Notes: generated from the letters alone by a model not told the origin. Shown: positions 7,209-15,735, counted from the first letter of the stretch. The stretch: 39,654 nucleotides of DNA from Mycolicibacterium moriokaense (GCF_003201655.1 NZ_QJJU01000033.1:11910-51563), one strand, 5' to 3'. Numbers and translations: made by a program.

Positions 7209-7784
7209 TCACAAGCTCGGTCCGACGAGCTGACCAACGCCGTAGGTCACCAGCATCGCGACGGCTCCGCCCAGCACGACCCGCACGACCGCTCGCCGTT
7301 TTCGGGCACCGCCCAGGATAGCGCTGACCGTTCCCGTCAGCACGAGTGCAACAAGCACCGCCAGAAAAGTGACGGGCACCCGCATGTCCGGCGTTGGCAT
7401 CAGGATCGCGATGAGAGGAACGAGCGCGCCGAGGGTGAAAGAGATCCCGGACGACATCGCGGCCTGCCACGGGTTCGACAGACCTTCGGGATCGATGCCC
7501 AGCACTTGCTGGGTGTCGCGCTGGGTGCTGACCGACACGTATTCCCCCAGTGCCATCGACACTGTGCCGGCGACAAGCCCCGCCAGCCCTGCAGTGAAGA
7601 TCAGCGACGCGGCCCGGGTTGCCCCGGCCACGCCGACGACTAGACCTGCGGTTGAGACAATGCCATCGTTGGCTCCGAGGACTCCCGCACGGAGCCAGTT
7701 CAGCCGGCTCGCGACGTTCGGTGTGCCCGCGTGGGTCGCGAGATAGGCGGCGTCGCTTAGCGACTCAACATCAGAGGTGGTCAT
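7209..7784 (-). CDS. VIT1/CCC1-family transporter lacking the metal-binding loop
   Basis: The 191 residues hold five predicted membrane helices, starting with the family signature GVLGANDGIVSTAGLVVGVA at about residue 33. Family members move iron or manganese out of the cytosol. They usually carry a cytoplasmic helical metal-binding segment of about 40-50 residues between helices 2 and 3. Here QRDTQQ is followed directly by VLGIDPEGLSNPW, so that segment is missing without a frameshift. The gene overlaps the upstream dehydrogenase by four bases (ATGA). Transport remains likely, but its regulation or metal preference may differ. Confidence 0.85.
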   Translation of the reverse strand: MTTSDVESLSDAAYLATHAGTPNVASRLNWLRAGVLGANDGIVSTAGLVVGVAGATRAASLIFTAGLAGLVAGTVSMALGEYVSVSTQRDTQQVLGIDPEGLSNPWQAAMSSGISFTLGALVPLIAILMPTPDMRVPVTFLAVLVALVLTGTVSAILGGARKRRAVVRVVLGGAVAMLVTYGVGQLVGPSL

Positions 7785-8671
7785 CGCATGCCGATCGTGG
7801 CCAGCGCCACGGTGACGGCCGAGGCGACGTCGTCGCCGCCGTGGTTGTGCGTGATCGCGTCGTGCCAGCGCGGCAGCAGAGCATCGGTCAGCGGCAGCGT
7901 CACCCCGTGCTGGTGGGCCGCGTGGACGGCAAGTTCGGCGTCCTTGGTCGCGTGCCGCAGCGGGAAGCCGGGCGCGAGGTCGCCGCCGAGCATCGCAGCA
8001 CCTTTGGCGAGTGCGTACTGCGAGGCCAGCGGTCGGCCGGCGAGGCTGGTGAGCAGGACGTGGGCATCGACTCCGAGCGCGTTTGCGAGTGTGAGGGTCT
8101 CCGCCATCCCTTCGACGAGCACCGCCAGCCAGTTGTTGAGCGCCAGCTTCAGCCGGCTGCCGTCACCGAGACGCGGCAGCCACACCGTGCGGTTTCCGAG
8201 CACATCGAAGATCGGTTCGACGATCGGGCGCAACATGTCAGCGCCGGACGCCAGGATTTCCAGCTCACCGCGGGCTGCGGGTTCGGCGCTGCCCGATACC
8301 GGGGCGTCGACGAACGCGACGCCGTGCTGGGCGGAAAGCTCGGCGAAGCGGTCGGACCACTGCACACCGACGGTGCTCATTTGGATCCATACCGCATTTA
8401 AGGACAGCGCCGAGAGCGCGCCGGTCGGCCCTGCGGTGACCTGTTCGACGGCCGCGCCGTCGGAAAGCATCGTGATCAGCACGTCGGCGCCCGCCGCGGC
8501 TTCTGCAGGCGTACACGCGCGTTGCGCACCGTCAGCGGTCAACACAGCAGCCTTGGCCAGGGTGCGGTTCCAGACGCGCAGATCAAATCCTGCCCGCGCC
8601 AGGTTGCGGGCCATCGGGGCGCCCATTGTTCCGGTGCCTAGCATGGCGATCGTCGAAGGGGGTGTGGTCAT
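7781..8671 (-). CDS. 3-hydroxyisobutyrate dehydrogenase-like NAD(P) oxidoreductase
   Basis: The product has 296 residues, a normal length for the beta-hydroxyacid dehydrogenase family. The N-terminal Rossmann motif is MLGTGTMGAPMARNLARAGF. The substrate-binding motif DAPVSGSAEPAARG and the catalytic lysine region RLKLALNNW are present. The enzyme should oxidise a small beta-hydroxyacid or reduce an aldehyde acid in the cytosol; the substrate cannot be read from sequence. It overlaps both neighbours by four bases, so translation is probably coupled through the operon. Confidence 0.88.
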   Translation of the reverse strand: MTTPPSTIAMLGTGTMGAPMARNLARAGFDLRVWNRTLAKAAVLTADGAQRACTPAEAAAGADVLITMLSDGAAVEQVTAGPTGALSALSLNAVWIQMSTVGVQWSDRFAELSAQHGVAFVDAPVSGSAEPAARGELEILASGADMLRPIVEPIFDVLGNRTVWLPRLGDGSRLKLALNNWLAVLVEGMAETLTLANALGVDAHVLLTSLAGRPLASQYALAKGAAMLGGDLAPGFPLRHATKDAELAVHAAHQHGVTLPLTDALLPRWHDAITHNHGGDDVASAVTVALATIGMR

Positions 8672-9645
8672 GGCATGCCTTCGGGGGAGGGGCCGGCGAC
8701 CGGTACCGCGGAGGTCATGATCTCGTCGATTTCTTCGAGATCTGCATCACTGAAGGCGATCTGGGCAGCGCGCAGGCTGTCCTCGATGTGGCCGGGCTGT
8801 CTGGCACCGACGATGGCGACGTCGACGGCGGGGTTGGCCAGCGTCCACGCGATGGCCAGCTGGCTGACGGTGATGTTGCGGTGGGCGGCGAAGATCCGCA
8901 GCGCCAACACGGTGGCGAGGTTGTTGCGGTAGGTGTCGCCGCGAAAGACCGAGCTGGTGGCACGCCAATCGCCGTCGGGGAAAGCGGTGTGCGTGTTCAG
9001 TGTTCCGGTCAGCAGGCCGTGTGCCAGAGGCCCGTACACGAGCACCCCGATGTTGTGTTCGCGGCAGTAGGGCAGTGTGTCGGCCTCGATGTTGCGGCGG
9101 AACAGGTGGTACGGCGGTTGCAGCGTCTCCACGGGCAGTGTTTCGGAGAATTCGCGCATCTGCGCTGCGGTGTAGTTGGAGACGCCGACGTGGCCGATCT
9201 TGCCTTCTGCGATGAGATCGCCTAGCGCGCCTGCAGTCGCTGCGGCCGGCACCGTGGGGTCGGGCCAGTGCACCTGGTAGAGATCGATGTGGTCGACGCC
9301 CAGAGCTTGCAGGCTGGCGTCCACGCCGCGCCGCAACCAGTCAGGACTGCTGTCACGGATGAGTCCCGAATGAGTTTGTCGCAGTCCGCCTTTGGTCGCG
9401 ATTACAACTTGGTCTCGTTCGCGGGTCAGTTCGTCTCGTAGCGCCTGACCGAGGATGTGCTCTGAGGCGCCGAATCCGTAGGCCTGTGCGGTGTCGAAGA
9501 AGTTCACGCCGAGCTCGCGGGCCCGACGGATCGCGGCCACGGCGGTATCATGGTCGAAACGGCCCCATTCCCCGCCCAGTTGCCAGGTGCCAAATGCTAT
9601 GCGCGACACGTTAAGTCCGGATTGTCCCAGAGTCGTTGTCTTCAT
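8668..9645 (-). CDS. Aldo/keto reductase
   Basis: This 325-residue AKR-type TIM barrel begins MKTTTLGQSGLNVSRIAFGT. Catalytic Asp and Tyr are in FFDTAQAYG, Lys in IATKGG and His in YQVHWPDP. Such enzymes reduce carbonyls with NADPH. I chose the ATG at 9645 because the family begins there; another ATG lies 12 bases upstream. It is the first gene of the AKR, HIBADH-like, VIT1-like, cupin operon, and a two-armed element ends 29 bp before its start. Confidence 0.88.
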   Translation of the reverse strand: MKTTTLGQSGLNVSRIAFGTWQLGGEWGRFDHDTAVAAIRRARELGVNFFDTAQAYGFGASEHILGQALRDELTRERDQVVIATKGGLRQTHSGLIRDSSPDWLRRGVDASLQALGVDHIDLYQVHWPDPTVPAAATAGALGDLIAEGKIGHVGVSNYTAAQMREFSETLPVETLQPPYHLFRRNIEADTLPYCREHNIGVLVYGPLAHGLLTGTLNTHTAFPDGDWRATSSVFRGDTYRNNLATVLALRIFAAHRNITVSQLAIAWTLANPAVDVAIVGARQPGHIEDSLRAAQIAFSDADLEEIDEIMTSAVPVAGPSPEGMP

Positions 9646-9674
9646 GTCGTCCAGCATCACTGCCCGGCGAGCCG

Positions 9675-9719
9675 ATGTCGCTACCGTTGATGGCAATCAG
9701 TGCGTGCGGCGAGCTGCAA
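9675..9719 (-). promoter_or_regulatory. Two-armed element, site 5 (upstream of AKR operon)
   Basis: Read toward the operon, the outer arm is TTGCAGCTCGC and the inner arm ATCAACGGTAGCGACAT, with cores 23 bases apart. It ends 29 bp before the ATG at 9645, the same distance as the site before the DUF5313 gene. Confidence 0.65.
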
Positions 9720-9762
9720 TGTTTGCCTACCCACTGGCGGTAAGGGTCATGGGGTATGAAAG

Positions 9763-9773
9763 TTGCAGTTAGC
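9763..9773 (+). promoter_or_regulatory. Outer-arm half site TTGCAGTTAGC
   Basis: The outer arm matches in ten of eleven bases and faces the receiver-domain gene at 9833. The inner arm expected 23 bases downstream (CGTCCG) is weak. It is back to back with the AKR site, as if the divergent promoters share a regulator. Confidence 0.35.
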
Positions 9774-9832
9774 GTGAATGCGTGCGCATCCGTCCGATGT
9801 GAAGCTGGTGTCATGGCGTTGCGAGGTGTCTG

Positions 9833-10213
9833 GTGCGTTGCCTGATTGTTGATGACAGCGCGGTCTTCGTTCACGCCGCGTGCCATCTACTCGAACATCA
9901 CGGCATCACGGTGGCCGGTGTGGCCTCGACAAGCCAGGAGGCATTGCGACGCTTCGAGGAGTTGGCACCGGATGTTGCGCTCGTTGATGTCGAACTGGGC
10001 GAGGAGAGCGGCTTCGAGCTGGCCGAAGCGCTTGTCGCAACAGGCTCGCAGGCGTCGGTAATTTTGGTCTCCACACACACCGCCGAACAATTCGCCGACA
10101 TGATCGCCGCCAGTGCGGCCGCCGGTTTCATCTGCAAGTCCGACCTGACCGGCGATGCCATCACGGCTCTTGTCGACGGGTCGACAAAGCGCCCCGAAGG
10201 TGATCAGCGCTAG
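9833..10213 (+). CDS. Receiver-only response regulator
   Basis: This 126-residue protein consists of one receiver domain. Conserved acidic residues are in LIVDDS, the phosphoacceptor aspartate in VALVDVELGEESG, and the conserved lysine in FICKSDL. There is no output domain, so it probably acts by protein contact or as a phosphate sink. It starts at GTG and diverges from the AKR operon. No kinase gene is adjacent. Its stop lies 22 bp from the end of the convergent chimeric gene. Confidence 0.85.
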   Translation: MRCLIVDDSAVFVHAACHLLEHHGITVAGVASTSQEALRRFEELAPDVALVDVELGEESGFELAEALVATGSQASVILVSTHTAEQFADMIAASAAAGFICKSDLTGDAITALVDGSTKRPEGDQR

Positions 10214-10235
10214 AACTGCGCGGAGCCGGTTCGCC

Positions 10236-11126
10236 TCACACCACACCGTTGGCGTGCATGTCGGCGATGGCGTCCGGGTCGTAGCCCAGTTCGGTCAGTA
10301 CATCGTCGGTGTGTTCGCCGAGCAGCGGCGACCCGATGATCTCCGTGGTGAAGTCGGAGAACTTGATCGGGTTGCCGACGGTCAGGTAGATGCCGCGCTC
10401 CTTGTGCTGCACCTCCACGACGCTGCCGCTGGCGCGCAGCGCCGGGTCGTAGGCGATTTCCTTCATGCTCAGCACCGGCGCGCAGGGCACCTCGTACTTG
10501 CGTAGGACGTCGACCGCCTCGTACTTCGTCTTGTCGGCGAGCCACTTCTCGATCTCGTCGAAGATCCCGAAGATGTGTGGCTGACGTGCCGTTGCGGTGC
10601 GGTACGCCGGGTCGTCTGCCCATTCCGGCCGCTCGACGGCCTCGCAGGTCCGTTCCCAGTTCTGCTCCTGGATCGTGAAATAGATGTAGGCATTGGGATC
10701 GGTCTCCCATCCTTTGCACTTGAGCACCCAGCCGGGCTGACCGCCGCCACCCGCGTTGCCGCCGCGGGGGACCGTATCGCCGAATTGGCCGTTCGGGTAT
10801 TGGGGGTACTCCTCCAGATAGCCGACCCGCGTCGCCGGCAACATTGGATCGAGCGGAGCGACAACGACCCCCCGCGCGGCACCGAATAGCGCGACAACGA
10901 ACTCGATGTTGTTCGCGCACGAAAGCGCAAGGACGTCACCAGCACAAAGCCTGCCGCGTCGAAGCGCGTCGCGGTGATCGTCGACGAGCTGCGCCAGATC
11001 CGCGTAGCTGATCCGGGCGCGCTGCGGACCCGCGATCAAGGCGGTCGCGTCTGGTTGCGCAGCCGCGTGTCGGTCGAGGATGTGGCCCAGCTGCCGCGGC
11101 GCCCCGTTGGGACTCAAGGTTGTCAT
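10236..11126 (-). pseudogene. In-frame chimera: acyl-CoA ligase N-terminus fused to formyl-CoA transferase C-terminus
   Basis: Residues 1 to about 103 (GHILDRHAAAQPDATALIAG through APLDPMLPATRV) match the N-terminus of AMP-forming acyl-CoA ligases. From about residue 104 (EEYPQYPNGQFGD) to the end the protein matches the C-terminal half of formyl-CoA:oxalate CoA-transferase, with PRGGNAGGGGQPGW, CKGWETDPNAYIYFTIQEQN and APLLGEHT-like SPLLGEHT. The ligase lacks its AMP-binding and catalytic parts, and the transferase lacks the N-terminal half with its catalytic aspartate. Neither activity should survive. A deletion between neighbouring oxalate-catabolism genes that happened to keep frame is the simplest explanation. 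Confidence 0.8.
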
Positions 11127-11655
11127 GTGAGTCCGCCGCTATCGTCGTAGAGCAGCTGCTTTCGCGACTGCGGGGTGCGTCGTGGACGAGGCATGCGTCG
11201 GGCTGTGTGACTGCTGATTTCTCGAGTGAATCGACGCCGGCCGCCACGCGACAGAGCAACGTGCAGCCGAAAGTGCATGCGCCACATCGTCGCGTCTATG
11301 ACATAGCCGGGCGTCGGACCGTCCATAACAGTCGATGATCATGTGCGGCCGGACAAATGTCGCTAATGCCGCCGCCCATTTGAACCGGCGGCCAGCGGTG
11401 AGCTGACCTACCTGCCAGCTGCAATCGCAGCGCTGGGCCGGTGCTTGGCACGGTGCCTTTCGCGCGGTTACCGCAACCCAACTGTACCGCCAGCAGGAAT
11501 GGGTGATGAGGAACTCGTGAAGTCCCGCGGCCGCATCGTGCCGCCGGCGATAAGACGCGGCGTCGACTCGAGCGCAACCCGCACGACGGCGCTCAGCCAC
11601 GCGCGGTCTCGCTGAGGCTACAGCTACGCGTGGCCGAGACTTGCGTCCCAGACGG
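11127..11655. other. Non-coding stretch holding element site 6
   Basis: About 530 bases lie between the chimeric gene and the kinase remnant. No supported gene is seen. The two-armed element and its third box occupy 11357-11425. Confidence 0.5.
11357..11425 (-). promoter_or_regulatory. Two-armed element, site 6, with third box
   Basis: Read toward the chimeric gene at 11126, the inner arm is GGCGGCATTAGCGACAT and the second arm, 23 bases away, is the TCACCGCTGGC type. The sequence CCAGCTGCAAT, which looks like the outer arm of other sites, lies about 24 bases further out at 11415-11425. It ends 230 bp before the ATG. Confidence 0.55.
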
Positions 11656-12090
11656 GGTAGGCCGGTCTCAAGAGCAGTTGGCCCAGATAGGTGAGGGTCT
11701 AACGGGATTGGTGGAGGAGCGGCGGGAGATCTCACATGGCCTTCATCCCGCGGTTCTGTCGGCGGGCTGCCTGCGTCCAGCGATCAAGGCGCTTGCGCGG
11801 CGCTCGATGCTGCCGGTGGCACTGGCCATCGGGGTGGGGCGGCGTGCTGCCGGAGTCGGTAGCGGTAGCCGCCTCGAACGTGGTGGCCGAATCGTTGACC
11901 AATGCGGCCAAGCACGCGCAGGCCACCGAAGTTACGGTGTCGGGGGAGCCACTTCAGGTAAGGGTTCGGGACTCACCGGCCTCAAGGACCGTGTCGAAGC
12001 GTTGGGCGGTCAGCTCACGGTCATCAGTCCGATGGGGGAGGGTGCCTCGTTGAGCGCCACGGTCCTGCTACACCAGCTGCGATGGCACCA
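11656..12090 (+). pseudogene. Decayed histidine kinase C-terminus
   Basis: Three frames together rebuild the end of a HisKA_3/HATPase kinase. The first reads EISHGLHPAVLSAGCLRPAI and ALARRSMLPVALAIGV, a second reads AESLTNAAKHAQATEVTVS, and the first frame resumes as GSGLTGLKDRVEALGGQLTV. The segment equivalent to DDGIGGAD is missing. It matches the C-terminus of the intact kinase at 12458-14692 closely, so it is a degraded paralogue with at least two frameshifts and a deletion. The phosphoacceptor region and all sensor domains are absent. Confidence 0.75.
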
Positions 12091-12156
12091 ATTGTGCTTG
12101 TGGCGTTGGTGTTTGATGTAAGCGGTGTCGCGGATTGAGCAATTCGTTTCGAAAGA

Positions 12157-12237
12157 TCAGTGATTGACGAGGACCCAACCCATCACGCCCCATGCAACTG
12201 GAGTCATGGCGAGCATCCCCAAGAGTGTGTTCAACAT
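12157..12237 (-). CDS. 26-residue hydrophobic membrane peptide
   Basis: The frame MLNTLLGMLAMTPVAWGV, MGWVLVNH gives one transmembrane helix with almost no flanking sequence. GAGGAAG lies upstream of the ATG with a longer than usual gap, and a two-armed element lies 129 bp upstream facing this gene. It sits between the decayed kinase and the intact triple-GAF kinase. Small single-helix peptides often modulate membrane enzymes or transporters, but no partner is evident. Support is the hydrophobic pattern, start context and element; conservation was not tested. Confidence 0.45.
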   Translation of the reverse strand: MLNTLLGMLAMTPVAWGVMGWVLVNH

Positions 12238-12366
12238 AGTTGTCCCGCAATCTTCCTCGGTTCGGTAGGGCACGTTCGGCTCACCTGATGGGTACGGGTT
12301 ACTTCCGTACCGTGCCGGTGTTCACGATCCAAAGCCATGTGAAAAGTATTGCGATGCACGTCACAG

Positions 12367-12436
12367 ATGTCGTTAACGCTGGCGCTAATCAACCAGTGCC
12401 GGAGGCGGTAGCGTTCGACTACCTACCAGCTGCAAT
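12367..12436 (-). promoter_or_regulatory. Two-armed element, site 7, with third box
   Basis: Read toward the small membrane peptide, the inner arm is GCCAGCGTTAACGACAT. The second arm is degenerate (CTACCGCCTCC), and a third box CCAGCTGCAAT on the plus strand starts 48 bases from the inner core at 12426. It ends 129 bp before the ATG at 12237. Confidence 0.55.
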
Positions 12437-12457
12437 ACGCGACACACGCGCCCGCCG

Positions 12458-14692
12458 TTAAGGGCCGTCAACTGGGATTCTGATGTCCAGCGACGTTCCG
12501 GCTCCCACGTCACTGGTGAGCTGAATGGTCCCGCCCAGTGCTTCGACGCGGTCGTGCAAGCCAACGAGCCCCGACCCTGTGCGGACGTCGGCCCCACCGA
12601 TGCCGTCGTCGGAGACGCAAAGGTAGAGGTCGCCGTCATCGCTTCGCGCGGACACCGCCACCGCGGAGGCTTGAGAATGTTTGGCGGCGTTGGTAAGGGC
12701 TTCGGCGACAGCGTAGTAGCTGGCCAGTTCGACGGGCTCGGGGAAGCGTCGGTCGATGTTCACATCGAGGCTGACCGGCAGCATCGATCGGCGGGCCAAT
12801 GCCTTAAGTGCCGGGCGCAGGCCGCCTTTCGACAGGATCGCCGGATGGATTCCACGCGAGAGTTCCTGTAGGTCGCGCAAGATGTCGTTCAACGCATGGA
12901 CGATGTCCGAATACGTCCGCCGCTGATCGTTCAGCTCCGGCGGCAGCGAAGCTTCCGCGGCTCGGACTTGCAGTGCCAGGGAAACCAGCGATTGCTGAGC
13001 TCCGTCATGAAGGTCGCGTTCCAGGCGACGCCGCGCCTCATCCGCGGTTGTCACGATGCGCGCACGCGAAGCGATCAGATCCGCGTGGGCGGTGGCGGCC
13101 GCTATCGCGGTGGCAATCAGGTCGGTGAATTCGGCCACGCGCTGCTCGGCGTGCGGTGGCAGCGGTTCAGCTCGCGTCGAGCCGACGAGAGCCGCACCCC
13201 AGACGTGCCCGTCGACAACGATTGGGGCTCCCGCTGCAGAGTGCATGCCGAGCCCGCGAAAACGCCCGGCGTGTGGACGCGGAGCATCGTCGTCTCTGTC
13301 CATTCGGGCGGTGCGGCCGGTGCGCAACACCGTCTCGGCGATGTTGTCGGCGGTCAAGCTGAGGCGCAGCCCCTCGGGCAGCGTCTCTAGCTGGTGCTCG
13401 TGACAGACGGCGAGCGGGATCAATGTGTTGACGCCCTCGTAGCGGTATACCGTCGCGTGGCCCACCTGCAGGCAACGGGCCGCCTCCTCGGCCACCGCGG
13501 TAAACACCTCCGACGGCCCGACACCGCTCGCGACGAGTGTCGCCACCCGCCGCAGTGCAGCCTGCTGATCAGCGAGTACTTGCAGATTGTCGCGACTGGT
13601 CTGCAGTTCGTCGCGGGTTGCAGCGTTGGCTATTGAGGTCGCGACCAGCTCGGCGAAGTCGCTCATGCGCGCCTCGGTGTCAGCGGGCAAGCTGCCCGGC
13701 GTGACCAGGCCCACCGCCGCCATCCCCCAAATCCGACTGCCGACCACGACCGGCACCCCTACCGCGGTGCTCAGGCCCACACGGCGGGCTCGTTCGGCGA
13801 TCACCCCTTCTGCGTCGGCATAACTATCCATGCGCGCGGGCTGGCCTGTGGCCAGCACCTGCGACACCAAATTGTTGCCTTCAACCGTCGACCGGGTGCC
13901 TACCGGCCATCCCGCCAGCGCCTCCGGCCCCGTGGATGAACCAACGAGGGTGATCTCATCGCTGGTTTCGAGGCGCCACAGTCCCACCACACCTACGCGC
14001 AGGCAGTGCCGCATCTCGTCCGTCACAACGTCGAAAATCTGGGTGGGCTCAACCTCGCGCGCGACCAGTGTCGCCACCCGCCGCAGCGCGGCCTGCTGGC
14101 TGACGAGCACTTCCAGGCTGTCGCGACTGGCCTGCAACTCGGCGTTGCCGGCGGCGTTGACGATGGCGGTGGCGAGTAGGTCTGCGAAATCGCCGATGCG
14201 CTCTTCGGTGTCTTGCGGGAGCGCGTCGGGCCCCTTAGAACCGACGATCGCCGCGCCCCATAGGTGGCCGTCGACAATTACGGGCACACCGACGATCGAG
14301 CCGATGCCGGCGGCGCGGATGCGTTCGGCTTCTGGCCCATTGACGTTCTCGTGGCTGTCGATTCGGGTAGGAAGCCCGGTGCGCAGGATCTGCGCTCCAA
14401 CGTCGTCGCCGGACAACGGAATACGGTCGCCGGTGACCGGCATCTGCGTAATTCCGGGTTGGTAGCCGACGGCGACTACGACGCCGCTGCCGTCGGACTC
14501 GTAGCGCAGCAGACCGGCGTTGAGCACATGCAGCACACGGGCCAGTTCGTCGGCAACCGCGGCGAACACCGTCTCGGGGCTGGCGCCCTGGGCTACCAGT
14601 GTGGCGACCTGCCGAAGTGCGGCCTGTTGTTCTGCCAACCAGTTCGGCTGTTCACGGCGCGACTCATCACAGCCACCCGCGCCGCCGGTCAT
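12458..14692 (-). CDS. Triple-GAF sensor histidine kinase
   Basis: This 744-residue cytoplasmic kinase has three tandem GAF domains (roughly residues 20-190, 195-365 and 370-540). Each is introduced by the repeated segment QQAALRRVATLVA or a close variant. A HisKA_3 domain follows with the phosphoacceptor histidine in LERDLHDGAQQ, and then an HATPase domain with EALTNAAKHSQAS, DDGIGGAD and GSGLVGLHDR. It resembles DevS/DosS-type kinases in layout, but heme ligation cannot be judged. The frame is open to 14839; the ATG at 14692 is preferred because conserved sequence starts soon after. No regulator is adjacent. Confidence 0.88.
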   Translation of the reverse strand: MTGGAGGCDESRREQPNWLAEQQAALRQVATLVAQGASPETVFAAVADELARVLHVLNAGLLRYESDGSGVVVAVGYQPGITQMPVTGDRIPLSGDDVGAQILRTGLPTRIDSHENVNGPEAERIRAAGIGSIVGVPVIVDGHLWGAAIVGSKGPDALPQDTEERIGDFADLLATAIVNAAGNAELQASRDSLEVLVSQQAALRRVATLVAREVEPTQIFDVVTDEMRHCLRVGVVGLWRLETSDEITLVGSSTGPEALAGWPVGTRSTVEGNNLVSQVLATGQPARMDSYADAEGVIAERARRVGLSTAVGVPVVVGSRIWGMAAVGLVTPGSLPADTEARMSDFAELVATSIANAATRDELQTSRDNLQVLADQQAALRRVATLVASGVGPSEVFTAVAEEAARCLQVGHATVYRYEGVNTLIPLAVCHEHQLETLPEGLRLSLTADNIAETVLRTGRTARMDRDDDAPRPHAGRFRGLGMHSAAGAPIVVDGHVWGAALVGSTRAEPLPPHAEQRVAEFTDLIATAIAAATAHADLIASRARIVTTADEARRRLERDLHDGAQQSLVSLALQVRAAEASLPPELNDQRRTYSDIVHALNDILRDLQELSRGIHPAILSKGGLRPALKALARRSMLPVSLDVNIDRRFPEPVELASYYAVAEALTNAAKHSQASAVAVSARSDDGDLYLCVSDDGIGGADVRTGSGLVGLHDRVEALGGTIQLTSDVGAGTSLDIRIPVDGP

Positions 14693-15004
14693 AGCCCGGC
14701 ACCGCCGAAGTGCCCCACGGCCCGCAGCCCCAAGCAGACGCCCAACGACAGCCGGCGGGCACGACCGATACTGCCCGCACACCGGATCGGCGCCCGACTC
14801 ACCTGCCGCGACAACTGCGCGGTCATCTGGCAAGCTCACTCGAACTTTGCACGCAGCGCAAGACCCGCCGTGATTGTGGGGCTCATTCGTGCCGCAGCGC
14901 GGTCATTTTCTTCCATGTTTCGCGGTCCGGCGAACATCATGCGCAGCAACCCCGGCCGACGCAGCCGGATCGGCGCTCCGAGGATGCGGATCGTTGCCTG
15001 GCAC
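14693..15004. other. Non-coding stretch between kinase and fabG remnant
   Basis: About 310 bases. The kinase frame runs 49 codons into it, but I see no conserved domain, element copy or hairpin here. Confidence 0.4.
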
Positions 15005-15735
15005 ACGTGTCCATGCCGCCGTTGACGCTCCGGACCTGGCCGGTGATGTAGGAGGAGGCGTCGGCGTCAAGGAAGTGCACCACGCGGGCGACTTCCTCCG
15101 GCCTTCCGGCGCGGCCGACGGGGATTTGGCCGGTCAGCTTCGCCATCACTTTCTCCGGAATGTCCGCGGTCATCTCGGTGGTGATCAAGCCGGGGGTGAC
15201 GGTGTGACGGTATTGACAGTGATTCCGATTCCATTGTCGGTGCCCTTGCCGGATTTGGCCAGCTGGTAGGCGGCCTCCTTCGCAAGGGTTTTTGTTAGCC
15301 CGAAGAGTCCGGACGTGGATGCGGCGTAGTTCGCCTGGCCGATATTGCCGGTTTCTCCGACGACCGACGACACGTTGACGATGCGCCCGCTGCCTCGCTC
15401 GACCATTGTGGGCCAGCGCGGCCTGGCACAGGAAGAATGCGCCCGAGAGGTTCACGGCGAGCCCGTTGTGCCAGTCGTCGTCCGTCATCGCGGCGACGGT
15501 CTTTGTCGATGGTGATACCCGCGTTGTTGATCAGGATGTCGAGGCGCCCGTGCTTGTCGATCACCTCTGTGATCGTGCGGCGGCAATCGTCCGACGAGCC
15601 GACGTTGCCCCGATGTGCTGAGACGGCTGCGCCGTGGGGCCACCGCTACCGTCGCGCCCTGGTTGGCGAGGCTGTTGGCGATCGCCGCGCCAATGCCACG
15701 GGTCCCACCGGTGATGAAGGGTCGGCCAAGCAGGC
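15005..15735 (-). pseudogene. Shattered fabG-type 3-oxoacyl reductase
   Basis: Pieces of one short-chain dehydrogenase lie in order in different minus-strand frames. They are GRPFITGGTRGIGAAIANSL (nucleotide-binding motif), GRLDILINNAGITIDK, NLSGAFFLCQAALAHN, then GRIVNVSSVVGETGNIGQAN with NYAAS, and PGLITTEMTADIPEKVMAKL to the end at SVNGGMDT. At least three frameshifts are needed. One is a visible tandem duplication of GTGACGGT at 15196-15211. The protein would have been an NADPH-dependent acetoacetyl-CoA or 3-oxoacyl-ACP reductase. Its N-terminus abuts the EccA-like fragment on the other strand. Confidence 0.75.

Noticed and set aside
11455..11500. Element-like stretch with TTACCGC and GCCAGCAGGAA
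   Set aside because: The cores are about 16 rather than 23 bases apart and the GACAT end is missing.
15437..15720. Coding extension of the EccA-like frame
   Set aside because: This part is the opposite strand of the fabG remnant and shows no similarity of its own to ESX proteins.
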